This document shows positions 17,394 to 25,154 of a stretch of 47,062 nt of DNA, piece by piece. The position numbers and the translations under genes are program-made. Source of the DNA: an uncultured Prevotella sp. (GTDB lineage Bacteria > Bacteroidota > Bacteroidia > Bacteroidales > Bacteroidaceae); the NCBI GenBank assembly GCA_900543585.1, contig UQRP01000019.1, positions 1 through 47,062 on the forward strand, read 5' to 3'. The notes beneath the pieces were generated by a model, which ran no database searches, was not told the origin of the DNA, and saw only the letters and a program-made list of their open reading frames with translations. Numbering within the stretch: the first letter of the stretch is position 1; every line of letters starts with the position of its first letter.

Positions 17394-17441
17394 GTTCGGA
17401 AGTCGGTTCTAAGCAGAAGTCCGGAAGTCAGTTTTAAGCAG
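17392..17441. repeat. 25-bp direct repeat, two copies
   Basis: Copies at 17392-17416 and 17417-17441 share AAGTYCGGAAGTC and then TAAGCAG, with four differences. The first begins within the fprA stop codon. The second supplies the left arm of the terminator hairpin that follows, so the terminator may have arisen from this duplication. Confidence 0.85.
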
Positions 17442-17460
17442 ACTTCCGGACTTCTATTTT
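17415..17460. terminator. Bidirectional terminator between fprA and the TIGR02757 gene
   Basis: A perfect 15-bp stem, AGAAGTCCGGAAGTC (17415-17429) with its complement at 17441-17455, surrounds an 11-base loop and is followed by ATTTTT. The flanking genes converge, and the stem's right end overlaps the last codon of the minus-strand gene. Confidence 0.88.
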
Positions 17461-18203
17461 TCTGTTATCCCATACCCGAAGAGCGCGAAGTCGCCTTTGG
17501 TGGGATCGTCGGGGAAGATGGTGGAGAGAGCAGCGGTGAGCGTGGTGACAGTGCGCCAGTTTGCCGATTTCGCGCTGATGAGTCCGAGCTTTTGTGCCTC
17601 CTGCATGACATGCGTGTCGAGGGGGATAAAGAGAGAGCGCTTGTCGATGAAATCCGTCCACAGGCCCAAGTCCACAGGGGAGCCGTCGCGCACCATCCAT
17701 CGCATGAACATGCATGGGCGCTTGGCCACAGAGGTCTTTGGCGACGGCACCATTCCTTTGATGCCTCGCTGGACAAACCAGTCGGCGAGGGCCGTCAGCG
17801 TCTCTAAGGCTTTGTGGTGTGGACTCATGGTGCGTGCAAAGTCGCCAAGGGAGCCATAGTTCGTCACCATCTCGCGAAGGGCGTCGAGGAGCGAGCGCAT
17901 CATCCGGTTGCTGTAGAGACGGTAGTAGCAGGCGTCGTTGTTGGCAATAGCATTGCTGTAGAGTCCGTCGCGGACCCATCGTTGTGGTTCTCCTCCACTG
18001 CTGTCAAGGAGATATTGTATCTTTGGCAGGAAGAGGTCACGACGGCCGTAGCTCAGTACGGAAGCTAAGAACCCCATCATCTCCGCGTTCTCCCGTCCCC
18101 TGACCTGGTGCATGAACCACGACGGGTCACCGTCAAGGAATGCGGCCTGCTCATATCTCGCTGCCAACAGGCGTATCAATGCTGCTCTTTCTTCGTGTGT
18201 CAT
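17454..18203 (-). CDS. TIGR02757 (DUF2400) family protein
   Basis: This 249-residue protein matches the DUF2400/TIGR02757 family by its landmarks: DPSWFMHQV near residue 25, GFLASVLSYGRRDLFL, KRPCMFMRWMVR, and the C-terminal PLDTHV element. The family is widespread in Bacteroidota and is distantly related in fold to helix-hairpin-helix DNA glycosylases, but its biochemical role is not established. No signal peptide or membrane segment is seen. It lies 15 bases downstream of the LysR gene on the same strand and probably shares its transcript. Confidence 0.85.
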   Translation of the reverse strand: MTHEERAALIRLLAARYEQAAFLDGDPSWFMHQVRGRENAEMMGFLASVLSYGRRDLFLPKIQYLLDSSGGEPQRWVRDGLYSNAIANNDACYYRLYSNRMMRSLLDALREMVTNYGSLGDFARTMSPHHKALETLTALADWFVQRGIKGMVPSPKTSVAKRPCMFMRWMVRDGSPVDLGLWTDFIDKRSLFIPLDTHVMQEAQKLGLISAKSANWRTVTTLTAALSTIFPDDPTKGDFALFGYGITEK

Positions 18204-18218
18204 CGTTTCTCGTGTTTT

Positions 18219-19151
18219 CTACTCTAAGAAGCTCTCACCACAGACATCGCAGTCCTCGTTAGCGGTCTGCAGGAGCAAGCGCGAACTCTCGTCGAGGATT
18301 CTCAAAAATTCTGTTACGGCTTTGCGCTGGTAGGCATCGGCGAGCGTCAGGACATGGGTGGGCATCAAAATGGCTTCTTCCAAGGGGATGCGGACGATGC
18401 CTCTGACAGCCATCACGGAGGCATCGGGCAGGACCGTCGTCCAGTGGCCCAGTCGCACCATATATATAATATGTGGGATGTCGTCGACCTCCACGGCAGG
18501 GTGCAGGTCCAGGCCTCGCTGCCTTACCATGCCTTCGAGTTTATGTCGTACGGACAAGTTGGGGCTGGGCAGGACTAAAGGCTGCATCGCCATCTGCTGC
18601 AGGGTGACGGAGCTTCTCCCACTCAGGGCATGGTGCTCACCGACCACGGCGCAGAGACGGGTGGCGAAGAGCGGGCGCATGGTGAGGTCTTTCTCCTCGT
18701 CGGAGGAAAAGGTCAGGGCGATGTCGATGTCATGGTTTCGGAGGCAGTTGGGGAGCAGAGGTCCTGCCAACTGCCGGATGCGTATCTCCACATGGGGGTA
18801 CAGTTTGTTATATTCTGTCAGGGCATCGGTCAGCAGTGCCGATAGTCCGAGCCCTGAGGCGATGCCCACGGTGACGGTGCCTCCTTCCAAGCGGTTCAGG
18901 TCAGCAAGACGTTGCAGCGCCTGCCGCTCGTCGTCGAGGAGACGGGAGGCGTCGTGGAGAAAGAGCGTGCCCTCTGTCGTGAGCTCCACCCGTCGCCCCA
19001 CACGATGGAAGAGTGGCACGCCAAGCTCCTCCTCCAATTGTTTGACCTGTTGCGAGAGCGTGCTCTGGGCCACATGAGATAGGTTGGCGGCTTCGGTGAA
19101 GCTCAGCGTTGTGGCTGCATTGACAAAATAGCGCAGTTGTCGGATTTCCAT
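18219..19151 (-). CDS. LysR-family transcriptional regulator with C-terminal CxxC
   Basis: The ATG at 19151 gives 310 residues beginning MEIRQLRYFVNAATTL; an upstream open frame to 19358 runs through the promoter and is not used. Residues 1-60 are the winged-helix DNA-binding domain (FTEAANLSHVAQSTLSQQVKQ), followed by the periplasmic-binding-like effector domain (about 90-290). The tail reads EDCDVCGESF, a CxxC pair near the very end, which is not a general LysR feature and might sense redox state or bind metal. It is transcribed away from ric, so regulation of ric is a reasonable inference. It is not an obvious OxyR. Confidence 0.88.
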   Translation of the reverse strand: MEIRQLRYFVNAATTLSFTEAANLSHVAQSTLSQQVKQLEEELGVPLFHRVGRRVELTTEGTLFLHDASRLLDDERQALQRLADLNRLEGGTVTVGIASGLGLSALLTDALTEYNKLYPHVEIRIRQLAGPLLPNCLRNHDIDIALTFSSDEEKDLTMRPLFATRLCAVVGEHHALSGRSSVTLQQMAMQPLVLPSPNLSVRHKLEGMVRQRGLDLHPAVEVDDIPHIIYMVRLGHWTTVLPDASVMAVRGIVRIPLEEAILMPTHVLTLADAYQRKAVTEFLRILDESSRLLLQTANEDCDVCGESFLE

Positions 19152-19176
19152 AAACTTGTTCTTTGCGTTGGGAGTG

Positions 19177-19207
19177 CAAAGATACGGCAAAAGGAACGTA
19201 CGGCCAA
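19177..19207 (-). promoter_or_regulatory. Promoter for the LysR gene
   Basis: On the minus strand TTG (19205-19207) is followed after 20 bases by TATCTTTG (19177-19184). The ATG is 25 bases further on. Confidence 0.65.
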
Positions 19208-19337
19208 GATAAAACCATTGTTTTATGGCTTGACTCCACGTTTTTGCGCCGTACAAATGAAACAATCTATCGATGAAAGCGATGGAAGAGATAGAATCTT
19301 TCCATGAATATTCTCTGTGGTCCTGCTCATGATGTTG

Positions 19338-19345
19338 TAACTTTG
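19338..19345 (+). promoter_or_regulatory. Promoter -7 element for ric
   Basis: TAACTTTG lies 34 bases before the ric ATG. No TTTG is found at the -33 position, which would fit a promoter needing an activator such as the divergent LysR protein. Confidence 0.55.
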
Positions 19346-19379
19346 CAGCATCAAACAAAGAATATTAAAGATTACGACT

Positions 19380-20096
19380 ATGAAAGAGATTTTGACAAAG
19401 GACATGACTGTCGGCGCTATCGTTTCTGCCGACTTCAACCGTGCAGAGATTCTTGAGAACTTAGGTATCGACTACTGCTGCCATGGTTCCGACACCTTGG
19501 AGGAGGCCAGCCGTAAGCAGCATCTCAACCCTGACGATGTCATCGCGCGTTTGGATAGAGAGTCGGCTCATGGCGGTTCTGCTCCCGACTTTGCGTCGTG
19601 GCCGTTGGACCTGCTCATGGACTATGTGCTGAAGAAGCATCACCGCAACTTCCATCTCTATCATGACGGACTCTTGCAGTTGGTGGAGAAGGTGGAGCGT
19701 GTCCATGGTGGGCACCATCCTGAGCTCCATGAGGTGAGAAAGGCCGTGGAGCAGTCTTTCTATGAGCTTGACAAACATTTCGCTAAGGAGGAGCAGGATG
19801 TCTTCCCCCATCTCTATGAGATGTACCGCGCCCATAGTGAGGGGCGTCCGTCGGCGGCGTGCCAGTGCGGTAGTCTTGACGATACAGTCAAGCAGTTGAT
19901 GTCAGAGCACGATGGTGCCGGTGACACCTGGCAGCATATCACAGAGCTGACCGACAACCTCACGACACCCGCTGATGGGTGTGCTTCCTTCCGTCTGATG
20001 AACCAGAACCTGCGTCAGTTCTTTACCGACCTTAAGGAGCATATCGCCTTGGAGAACAACCTCATCTTCCCTGGATTCCTTGCCATGGAGAAGTAA
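19380..20096 (+). CDS. ric: Iron-sulfur cluster repair di-iron protein (RIC/ScdA/YtfE)
   Basis: This 238-residue protein begins with the ScdA N-terminal domain (DUF542): MTVGAIVSADFNRAEILENL, then the GIDYCCHG motif. From residue ~80 is a hemerythrin-like domain with candidate iron ligands in KKHHRNFHLYHD, HGGHHPEL, DKHFAKEEQDVFP, SEHDGAGDTW and EHIALENNLIFP. RIC proteins restore iron-sulfur clusters damaged by NO or oxidative stress. The LysR gene is divergent and the rubredoxin/flavodiiron pair is 2 kb away, all consistent with a nitrosative or oxidative stress region. It has its own promoter and terminator, so it is monocistronic. Confidence 0.95.
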   Translation: MKEILTKDMTVGAIVSADFNRAEILENLGIDYCCHGSDTLEEASRKQHLNPDDVIARLDRESAHGGSAPDFASWPLDLLMDYVLKKHHRNFHLYHDGLLQLVEKVERVHGGHHPELHEVRKAVEQSFYELDKHFAKEEQDVFPHLYEMYRAHSEGRPSAACQCGSLDDTVKQLMSEHDGAGDTWQHITELTDNLTTPADGCASFRLMNQNLRQFFTDLKEHIALENNLIFPGFLAMEK

Positions 20097-20107
20097 TAAT
20101 ATCTGAT

Positions 20108-20147
20108 AACGGTCAGGGCAGCATGGCGGCCCTGACCGTTTCTTTTT
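20108..20147 (+). terminator. Intrinsic terminator of ric
   Basis: A 12-bp perfect stem, AACGGTCAGGGC (20108-20119) with its complement at 20129-20140, encloses a nine-base loop and is followed by TCTTTTT. It begins 12 bases after the ric stop. Confidence 0.92.
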
Positions 20148-20182
20148 GTGTTGTTTGCTAAGAGATAAAACACGCGGAAGTC

Positions 20183-20213
20183 TTTGGTGGCTGCCAAGAA
20201 ATGTGTAATTTTG
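20183..20213 (+). promoter_or_regulatory. Promoter of the small ORF at 20259
   Basis: TTTG (20183-20186), 19 bases, TAATTTTG (20206-20213) is a full consensus match. The leader to the ATG would be about 40 bases. Confidence 0.8.
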
Positions 20214-20258
20214 CAATAAGGCTATACAAGGCCGATAAACTGATAACAGACACCAAAG

Positions 20259-20504
20259 ATGCTCAAACGAGGAATCTACGAACAACTCATCAACGGACAG
20301 ACGGAAGAAGAGATCCGTGAGGCGGAAGCCCATCATTTAGAATGCTGTACCACACCGGCTGCGCATCATCACCACAACCTATTGTGGCGTCCGTTTTTCT
20401 GCATGGGGCTCGTCGACCTCGTTTCCTCCCACGGTGATTCCCCGATGAATATCGAGTGGCGCCTGGAGCGGCCCGCCATGCCACAGTTCTTGAAGGTGGT
20501 GTAA
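20259..20504 (+). CDS. Small protein of unknown function, perhaps a truncated gene
   Basis: This 81-residue reading frame has a consensus promoter and lies alone between two other promoters. The first ~20 residues (MLKRGIYEQLING) recall the start of certain Bacteroidota DEAD/DEAH helicases, which suggests a decayed copy, but the helicase body is not there. The middle carries a Cys pair (ECC) and AHHHHN, and the C terminus is hydrophobic-basic without a recognisable domain. It could be a real small protein or a pseudogene. I do not recognise a function. Confidence 0.5.
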   Translation: MLKRGIYEQLINGQTEEEIREAEAHHLECCTTPAAHHHHNLLWRPFFCMGLVDLVSSHGDSPMNIEWRLERPAMPQFLKVV

Positions 20505-20520
20505 AAATAGACGATATCTC

Positions 20521-20551
20521 TTTGCCGATTCACACAAAACGCTTATCTTTG
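20521..20551 (+). promoter_or_regulatory. Promoter for the PD-(D/E)XK protein gene
   Basis: TTTG (20521-20524), 19 bases, TATCTTTG (20544-20551) is a full consensus match, with 28 bases to the ATG at 20580. It starts 17 bases after the small ORF ends. Confidence 0.8.
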
Positions 20552-20579
20552 CCATTAAGAATGCAAACAGTGTCGTATT

Positions 20580-21533
20580 ATGATTATCCGTGTAGCAAAT
20601 CCTATCTATGACTCCGTCTTTAAGTATCTGATGGAGGATGAGCGCATCGCGCGCACTGTTCTTTCCGCCCTTCTGAAGAAAGAAGTGGTGGAGGTGCAGA
20701 TACGTCGAAACGAGTACACTAACGGCTATCGTGACAACATCTCCATGTTCCGTATCGACTTCGGGGCTCGCATTCGTGAGAAGGATGGGTCACTGCGCCT
20801 GATACTCATTGAACTGCAAAAGACATGGCTGGAAACGGAGACGCTGCGCTTCCGACAGTATCTTGGCGCCCAATATGCCAACCCGGAGAATATGGTGCAC
20901 GAAGAGGAACGCGCGCCCTATGGCCTTCCGATGGTAGCGGTCTATATTCTTGGACATAAAGTCGGAAATATTAATGTGCCCGTACTCTATGTCAATCATA
21001 AGTCGTACGACTATGATGGTCATGAGGTGACAGAGGGCCTCCCCGACCCGTTTGTTGACAGTCTTATCCATGACAGCATTATCGTACAGATTCCTCTCCT
21101 GCATGGACAAATCAATAATCGGCTGGAGAAAGTGCTCAGCGTGTTTGACCAGACTAACAAGGAGAAAGACAACCGACAAATGGTGGAGCTTGATGAAGCC
21201 AACTATCAGGATGATGCTGACATGCAGTATATCCTTCGCCAATTAGCTTTGGCATCTACCGACACACAAATTCGCCAGGACATGAATGCTGAGGATGTAT
21301 ACATTCAACCATTAGAGGATCGCGACACTGCCATCATGAGCCGCGATAAGGTTATCAAAGAAAAAGATAAGCAGATCTTGCAAAAGGATCAGCAACTCTC
21401 TGAGCAGAACCAGCAACTCTCTGAGCAGAGTCAGCAACTCTCTGAGCAGAGTCAGCAGCTGAATCGTGTTCGTGAGAAGTTGCGACAGAAGGGAATGTCG
21501 GAAGAAGAGATAGACGAGTGGATAAGAAAATAG
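20580..21533 (+). CDS. PD-(D/E)XK nuclease-family (Rpn/transposase-like) protein
   Basis: This 317-residue protein begins NPIYDSVFKYLMEDERIA, the usual start of the large Bacteroidota PD-(D/E)XK 'nuclease family transposase' group. Candidate active-site residues are Asp60 in FRIDFGARI and Glu78-x-Gln80-Lys81 in LIELQKTW, an ExQK version of the (D/E)XK motif. The rest of the conserved domain runs to about 240. The C-terminal 60 residues are a Gln/Lys-rich coiled coil with a heptad repeat (QQLSEQS). Related proteins are implicated in recombination or mobile-element activity, but no inverted repeats bound this copy, so active mobility is unsupported. The SDR gene follows by 10 bases. Confidence 0.82.
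   Translation: MIIRVANPIYDSVFKYLMEDERIARTVLSALLKKEVVEVQIRRNEYTNGYRDNISMFRIDFGARIREKDGSLRLILIELQKTWLETETLRFRQYLGAQYANPENMVHEEERAPYGLPMVAVYILGHKVGNINVPVLYVNHKSYDYDGHEVTEGLPDPFVDSLIHDSIIVQIPLLHGQINNRLEKVLSVFDQTNKEKDNRQMVELDEANYQDDADMQYILRQLALASTDTQIRQDMNAEDVYIQPLEDRDTAIMSRDKVIKEKDKQILQKDQQLSEQNQQLSEQSQQLSEQSQQLNRVREKLRQKGMSEEEIDEWIRK
21390..21452 (+). repeat. 21-bp in-frame tandem repeat in the coiled-coil tail
   Basis: Three near-identical 21-bp units (21390, 21411, 21432) beginning CAGCAACTCTCTGAGCAG encode QQLSEQ(N/S) heptads; a decayed fourth follows. Each change of copy number would add or remove exactly one coiled-coil heptad and keep the frame. Confidence 0.9.
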
Positions 21534-21543
21534 TAAAATAGCA

Positions 21544-22323
21544 ATGAAGAAACAATGTTGTGCCGATAAGAAAATCGTACTGGTCACTGGCGCTACCAGT
21601 GGCATTGGTGAGGGCTGTGCCAAGCGCTTTGCTGAAGGTGGCTATGATGTGATTATCACGGGTCGGAATACCGCTAAACTGGAAGCGCTCAAGACAAATT
21701 TACAGCAACGCGGCGCTGACGTGCTTGCTCTGGCTTTCGATGTCCGCGACCGGGAGGCAGCGCGCAAGGCGGTAGAAGGTATCCCTGAGACGTGGAAAGA
21801 TATTGATGTGCTCATCAACAATGCGGGCCTGGCACGTGGGCTGGAGCCGGAGTATCAAGGTGACTTCGACGACTGGGACCAGATGATAGACACCAATATC
21901 AAAGGTCTGCTCACTATGACACGGCTTATTGTACCGGGGATGGTCAGCCGCAACCATGGACACATTATTAATATAGGCAGTGTGGCTGGTGATGCCGCTT
22001 ATGCGGGTGGTAATGTCTATTGTGCCACGAAGGCGGCAGTGAAAGCCATTACGGATGGTCTTCGCATTGATGTTGCCGACACAAAGCTGCGTGTGACGAA
22101 TATCAAGCCTGGATTGGTGGAGACGAACTTCTCCAATGTGCGTTTCCATGGTGATACCCAACGTGCTGACAATGTCTACCGTGGTATCCAGCCACTCACG
22201 GGTGACGATATCGCTGACGTCGCCTTTTATGCTGCCAGCGCCCCCGAGCATGTACAGATTGCCGAGGTCCTTGTGCTGGCCACCCATCAGGCCAACGGCA
22301 CCGTCATCCATAGGGATGAATAA
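21544..22323 (+). CDS. SDR-family NAD(P)-dependent oxidoreductase (YdfG-like)
   Basis: This 259-residue protein has the Rossmann dinucleotide motif TGATSGIG (about residues 15-22), the NNAG motif in VLINNAGLARG, the catalytic Ser in NIGSVAG, and the YxxxK pair in YCATK. The spacing is that of classical SDRs. The RN(T)AKLEAL segment after the second strand is compatible with NADP preference. It is close to the YdfG group, which oxidises 3-hydroxy acids such as L-allo-threonine or serine, but the substrate is inferred only by family. It is ten bases downstream of the PD-(D/E)XK gene and ends at a bidirectional terminator. Confidence 0.93.
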   Translation: MKKQCCADKKIVLVTGATSGIGEGCAKRFAEGGYDVIITGRNTAKLEALKTNLQQRGADVLALAFDVRDREAARKAVEGIPETWKDIDVLINNAGLARGLEPEYQGDFDDWDQMIDTNIKGLLTMTRLIVPGMVSRNHGHIINIGSVAGDAAYAGGNVYCATKAAVKAITDGLRIDVADTKLRVTNIKPGLVETNFSNVRFHGDTQRADNVYRGIQPLTGDDIADVAFYAASAPEHVQIAEVLVLATHQANGTVIHRDE

Positions 22324-22356
22324 TTCCGGTTTCCAAGAAGAAACCTCGGATAATAA

Positions 22357-22388
22357 AAAAGCCATGCACCTTACGATGCATGGCTTTT
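22357..22388. terminator. Bidirectional terminator between the SDR and acyl-CoA dehydrogenase genes
   Basis: AAAAGCCATGCA (22357-22368) pairs perfectly with 22377-22388 across an eight-base loop. A-rich bases to the left and T-rich to the right let it work for both convergent genes. Confidence 0.9.
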
Positions 22389-22408
22389 GTCGTTATAATA
22401 TCTGCTGA

Positions 22409-24103
22409 TTACTCAGTGACGTAGTTCTTCAGGTCTTCGGCAGAGAAGTTCATGACGAAGGCATGACTGCCTACGCACTCCTCCTCAGCGAGGCGCGTGA
22501 AGACGTTGGCGCTCTTCTCAAACTCCTCGGCGTTGTTGGTAGCGTCACGCAGGAGCAGAAGAGAGAGGATGATGTCACCGGTCATGTTGTACAGGCGGCG
22601 GCCCAGGAAGTCGTGCTCGTCCTGGTTGGCATCGGCCTTAACCTTCTCGACAGCCTCGGCGTAGAGATCCACGCACTTGGCGATTCTGTCCTTGAGAGGC
22701 TTCACAGCCTCGGAGACCTCCTCGGTGAGCATCTCCTTCATGATGTTCAGGTAGGTGCCGTTGGTGATATAGCGGATGGCGGCAACGACCTGCAGCTGTG
22801 TGGTACCCTCGTAGATAGAGAAGATACGTGCGTCGCGGAGCAGGCGCTGTGCCTTGTACTCCATGATGAATCCGGAGCCACCGTGTACGGAGACGCAGTC
22901 GTAGGCGTTCTGATTGGCAAACTCAGAAGTCATACCCTTACCTAAAGGAGTGAAGGCGTCGGCGAGTCGGCTGTAGGTCTTCATCTCCTTGCGCTCCTCA
23001 GCGGTGAGTTTGCGCTCGCGCGAGATGTCCTCCAAAGTCTTGTAGATGTCCACGTAGCGTGCTGTCTGATAGAGGATGGCACGGCTGGCATCAACTTTGG
23101 CCTTCATACGGGAGAGCATGTCGTAGACAGCGGGGAAGGTGATGATGGCTTTTCCGAACTGCTCACGCTCGCGGGCGTAGGCCACAGCCTGGTCGTAGGC
23201 TTCCTGCTCCAGACCCACGCTCTGTGCAGCGATGCCGAGGCGAGCACCATTCATCAGGCTCATGACGTACTTGATGAGTCCGAGGCGACGGTCGCCACAG
23301 AGTTCAGCCTTGGCATTCTTATAGACGAGCTCGCAGGTAGGAGAGCCATGGATACCGAGCTTGTTCTCAATATGGCGGACATCGACACCGCCATCGCGCT
23401 TGTCGTAGATGAACATCGACAGGCCACGACCGTCGTGGGTGCCCTCCTCGGAGCGTGCCAGGACGAGGTGGATGTCGGAGTCACCATTGGTGATGAAGCG
23501 CTTCACACCGTTCAGGCGCCATGTGCCGTCAGCATCCTGTGTGGCCTTGAGCATGACATGCTGAAGGTCAGAACCGGCATCAGGCTCCGTGAGGTCCATG
23601 GACATGGTCTCGCCGGCGCAGATACGCGGGATGTACTTAGCCTGCTGCTCGGGAGTGCCGAACTCATAGAGGGTGTCGATGCAGCTCTGCAGTGACCACA
23701 CATTCTGGAAGCCACTGTCGGCGGCAGAGACGAGCTCGGAGAGCATGGAGAAGACGGTGATGGGGAGGTTGAGACCTCCGAAGCGGCGTGGCATGGAGAC
23801 ACCCCACAAGCCAGCCTTACGGGTAGCCTCAAGATTCTCGTAGGTCTTGGAGGCATACTGCATGCGCTTGTCCACGAGGTGCGGACCCTCAAGGTCTACG
23901 CTCTCAGAGTTGGGCTCGATGACATTCTGGGCTACATCGCCCGTGATGTCGATGATGCGCTTATAGTTCTCAATAGCGTCTTCGAAGTTGACAGGAGCAT
24001 AGTCGTACTTGTCCTTGTCGGCGAAGTTGCGCTCCTTGAGTTCAACGATACGCTTCATGAGAGGATCGTTGAGATAATATTGTAATTTCTTTGAGTCGAT
24101 CAT
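22409..24103 (-). CDS. Acyl-CoA dehydrogenase with C-terminal extension
   Basis: The 564-residue product has the acyl-CoA dehydrogenase core with SMDLTEPDAGSD (FAD/substrate binding), FITNGD, REREQFGKAI, and the SIYEGTTQLQ motif with the catalytic Glu. About 120 further residues after the core (from LTEEVSEAVKP) are a helical extension typical of the longer bacterial members. It is the last gene of etfB-etfA-acd and its start is nine bases from the etfA stop. FAD electrons would pass between this enzyme and the EtfAB pair. The acyl chain length is unknown; propionyl/acrylyl or butyryl/crotonyl chemistry is possible. Confidence 0.92.
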   Translation of the reverse strand: MIDSKKLQYYLNDPLMKRIVELKERNFADKDKYDYAPVNFEDAIENYKRIIDITGDVAQNVIEPNSESVDLEGPHLVDKRMQYASKTYENLEATRKAGLWGVSMPRRFGGLNLPITVFSMLSELVSAADSGFQNVWSLQSCIDTLYEFGTPEQQAKYIPRICAGETMSMDLTEPDAGSDLQHVMLKATQDADGTWRLNGVKRFITNGDSDIHLVLARSEEGTHDGRGLSMFIYDKRDGGVDVRHIENKLGIHGSPTCELVYKNAKAELCGDRRLGLIKYVMSLMNGARLGIAAQSVGLEQEAYDQAVAYAREREQFGKAIITFPAVYDMLSRMKAKVDASRAILYQTARYVDIYKTLEDISRERKLTAEERKEMKTYSRLADAFTPLGKGMTSEFANQNAYDCVSVHGGSGFIMEYKAQRLLRDARIFSIYEGTTQLQVVAAIRYITNGTYLNIMKEMLTEEVSEAVKPLKDRIAKCVDLYAEAVEKVKADANQDEHDFLGRRLYNMTGDIILSLLLLRDATNNAEEFEKSANVFTRLAEEECVGSHAFVMNFSAEDLKNYVTE

Positions 24104-24111
24104 TGCTGTGC

Positions 24112-25134
24112 TTACTTAGTGTTCTGCTTGTAGTACTTGATGAGTTTTGGGACTACGGTCTCCACAGATCCGGTGATGACATAGTCAGCAATCTGGTTGA
24201 TAGGCGCATCGGGGTCTGTGTTGATGGAGATGATGATACCAGCGTCCTTCATACCAGCGATGTGCTGAATCTGTCCGCTGATACCACAGGCTATATACAC
24301 CTTTGGGTGCACGGTGACACCCGTCTGGCCAACCTGACGGTCGTGGTCCACCCATCCTGCGTCGACAGCAGCACGGCTGGCACCCACCTCACCATGAAGC
24401 TCCTTGGCAAGCTGGAAGAGCATGTCGAAACCCTCTTTGGAGCCGACACCATATCCGCCGGCTACGACAATAGGCGCAGCCTTGAGGTTGTTCTTGGCAG
24501 CCTCGACGTGGCGGTCGATGACCTTCACGGCATAAGACAGCGGGTCGACGTAATCCTTGGGGTCTTTGTAGACGACCTCACCTTTTGCCTTGCCCTCGTA
24601 GAGCGCCTTCTGCATGACACCGCTGCGCACGGTGGCCATCTGCGGGAAGTGGTCGGGGTTGATAATGGTAGCCACGATGTTGCCGCCGAAAGCCGGACGG
24701 ATAGCGTGGAGCTTGTTGTCATAGTGCTTGCCGGTCTTCTTATCGTCGTAAGGACCAATCTCCAGACCTGTGCAGTCGGCGGTAAGACCTGATGTCATGG
24801 CTGACGACACACGGGGACCGAGGTCACGGCCGATGACGGTAGCGCCCATGAGAGCTATCTGCGGCTTCTCCTCGTTGAAGAGCTTCACCACGATGTCGGT
24901 GTGGGGAGCTGAAGTGTAGGGGAAGAGGCCCTCGCCGTCGAAGACGTAGAGCTTGTCGACACCGTAAGGGAGGATCTGGTCCTCGACCTTACCTTTGATA
25001 CCTGTTCCTGCCACCACAGCCTCGAGGTCGACACCTAAGGTGTTGGCCAGCTTGCGGCCTTTGGTGAGCAGCTCTTGTGACACCTCCTGAACAGTGGTGC
25101 CTTCTATCTCGCAATATACAAATACGTTGTTCAT
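24112..25134 (-). CDS. etfA: Electron transfer flavoprotein alpha subunit
   Basis: This 340-residue protein has the EtfA C-terminal FAD domain with VAGGYGVGSKEGF, ASRAAVDAGWVDHDRQVGQT and YIACGISGQIQH, followed by the AGMKDAG and IADYVITG segments. The N-terminal third is the EtfA/B alpha/beta fold. EtfA binds the FAD and partners EtfB, which is encoded 20 bases upstream. The heterodimer carries electrons between the adjacent acyl-CoA dehydrogenase and a reductase that is not in this window. Whether it bifurcates electrons is not decidable here. Confidence 0.96.
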   Translation of the reverse strand: MNNVFVYCEIEGTTVQEVSQELLTKGRKLANTLGVDLEAVVAGTGIKGKVEDQILPYGVDKLYVFDGEGLFPYTSAPHTDIVVKLFNEEKPQIALMGATVIGRDLGPRVSSAMTSGLTADCTGLEIGPYDDKKTGKHYDNKLHAIRPAFGGNIVATIINPDHFPQMATVRSGVMQKALYEGKAKGEVVYKDPKDYVDPLSYAVKVIDRHVEAAKNNLKAAPIVVAGGYGVGSKEGFDMLFQLAKELHGEVGASRAAVDAGWVDHDRQVGQTGVTVHPKVYIACGISGQIQHIAGMKDAGIIISINTDPDAPINQIADYVITGSVETVVPKLIKYYKQNTK

Positions 25135-25154
25135 GTTTTTTCTTCCGTCCTTCT

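Noticed and set aside
19152..19358. N-terminal extension of the LysR protein
   Set aside because: The extra 69 codons run through the LysR and ric promoter boxes, and the HTH domain of the family begins at the chosen ATG.
20580..21533. Complete insertion sequence around the PD-(D/E)XK gene
   Set aside because: No terminal inverted repeats or target-site duplication were seen, and the downstream SDR gene is a normal co-transcribed enzyme.
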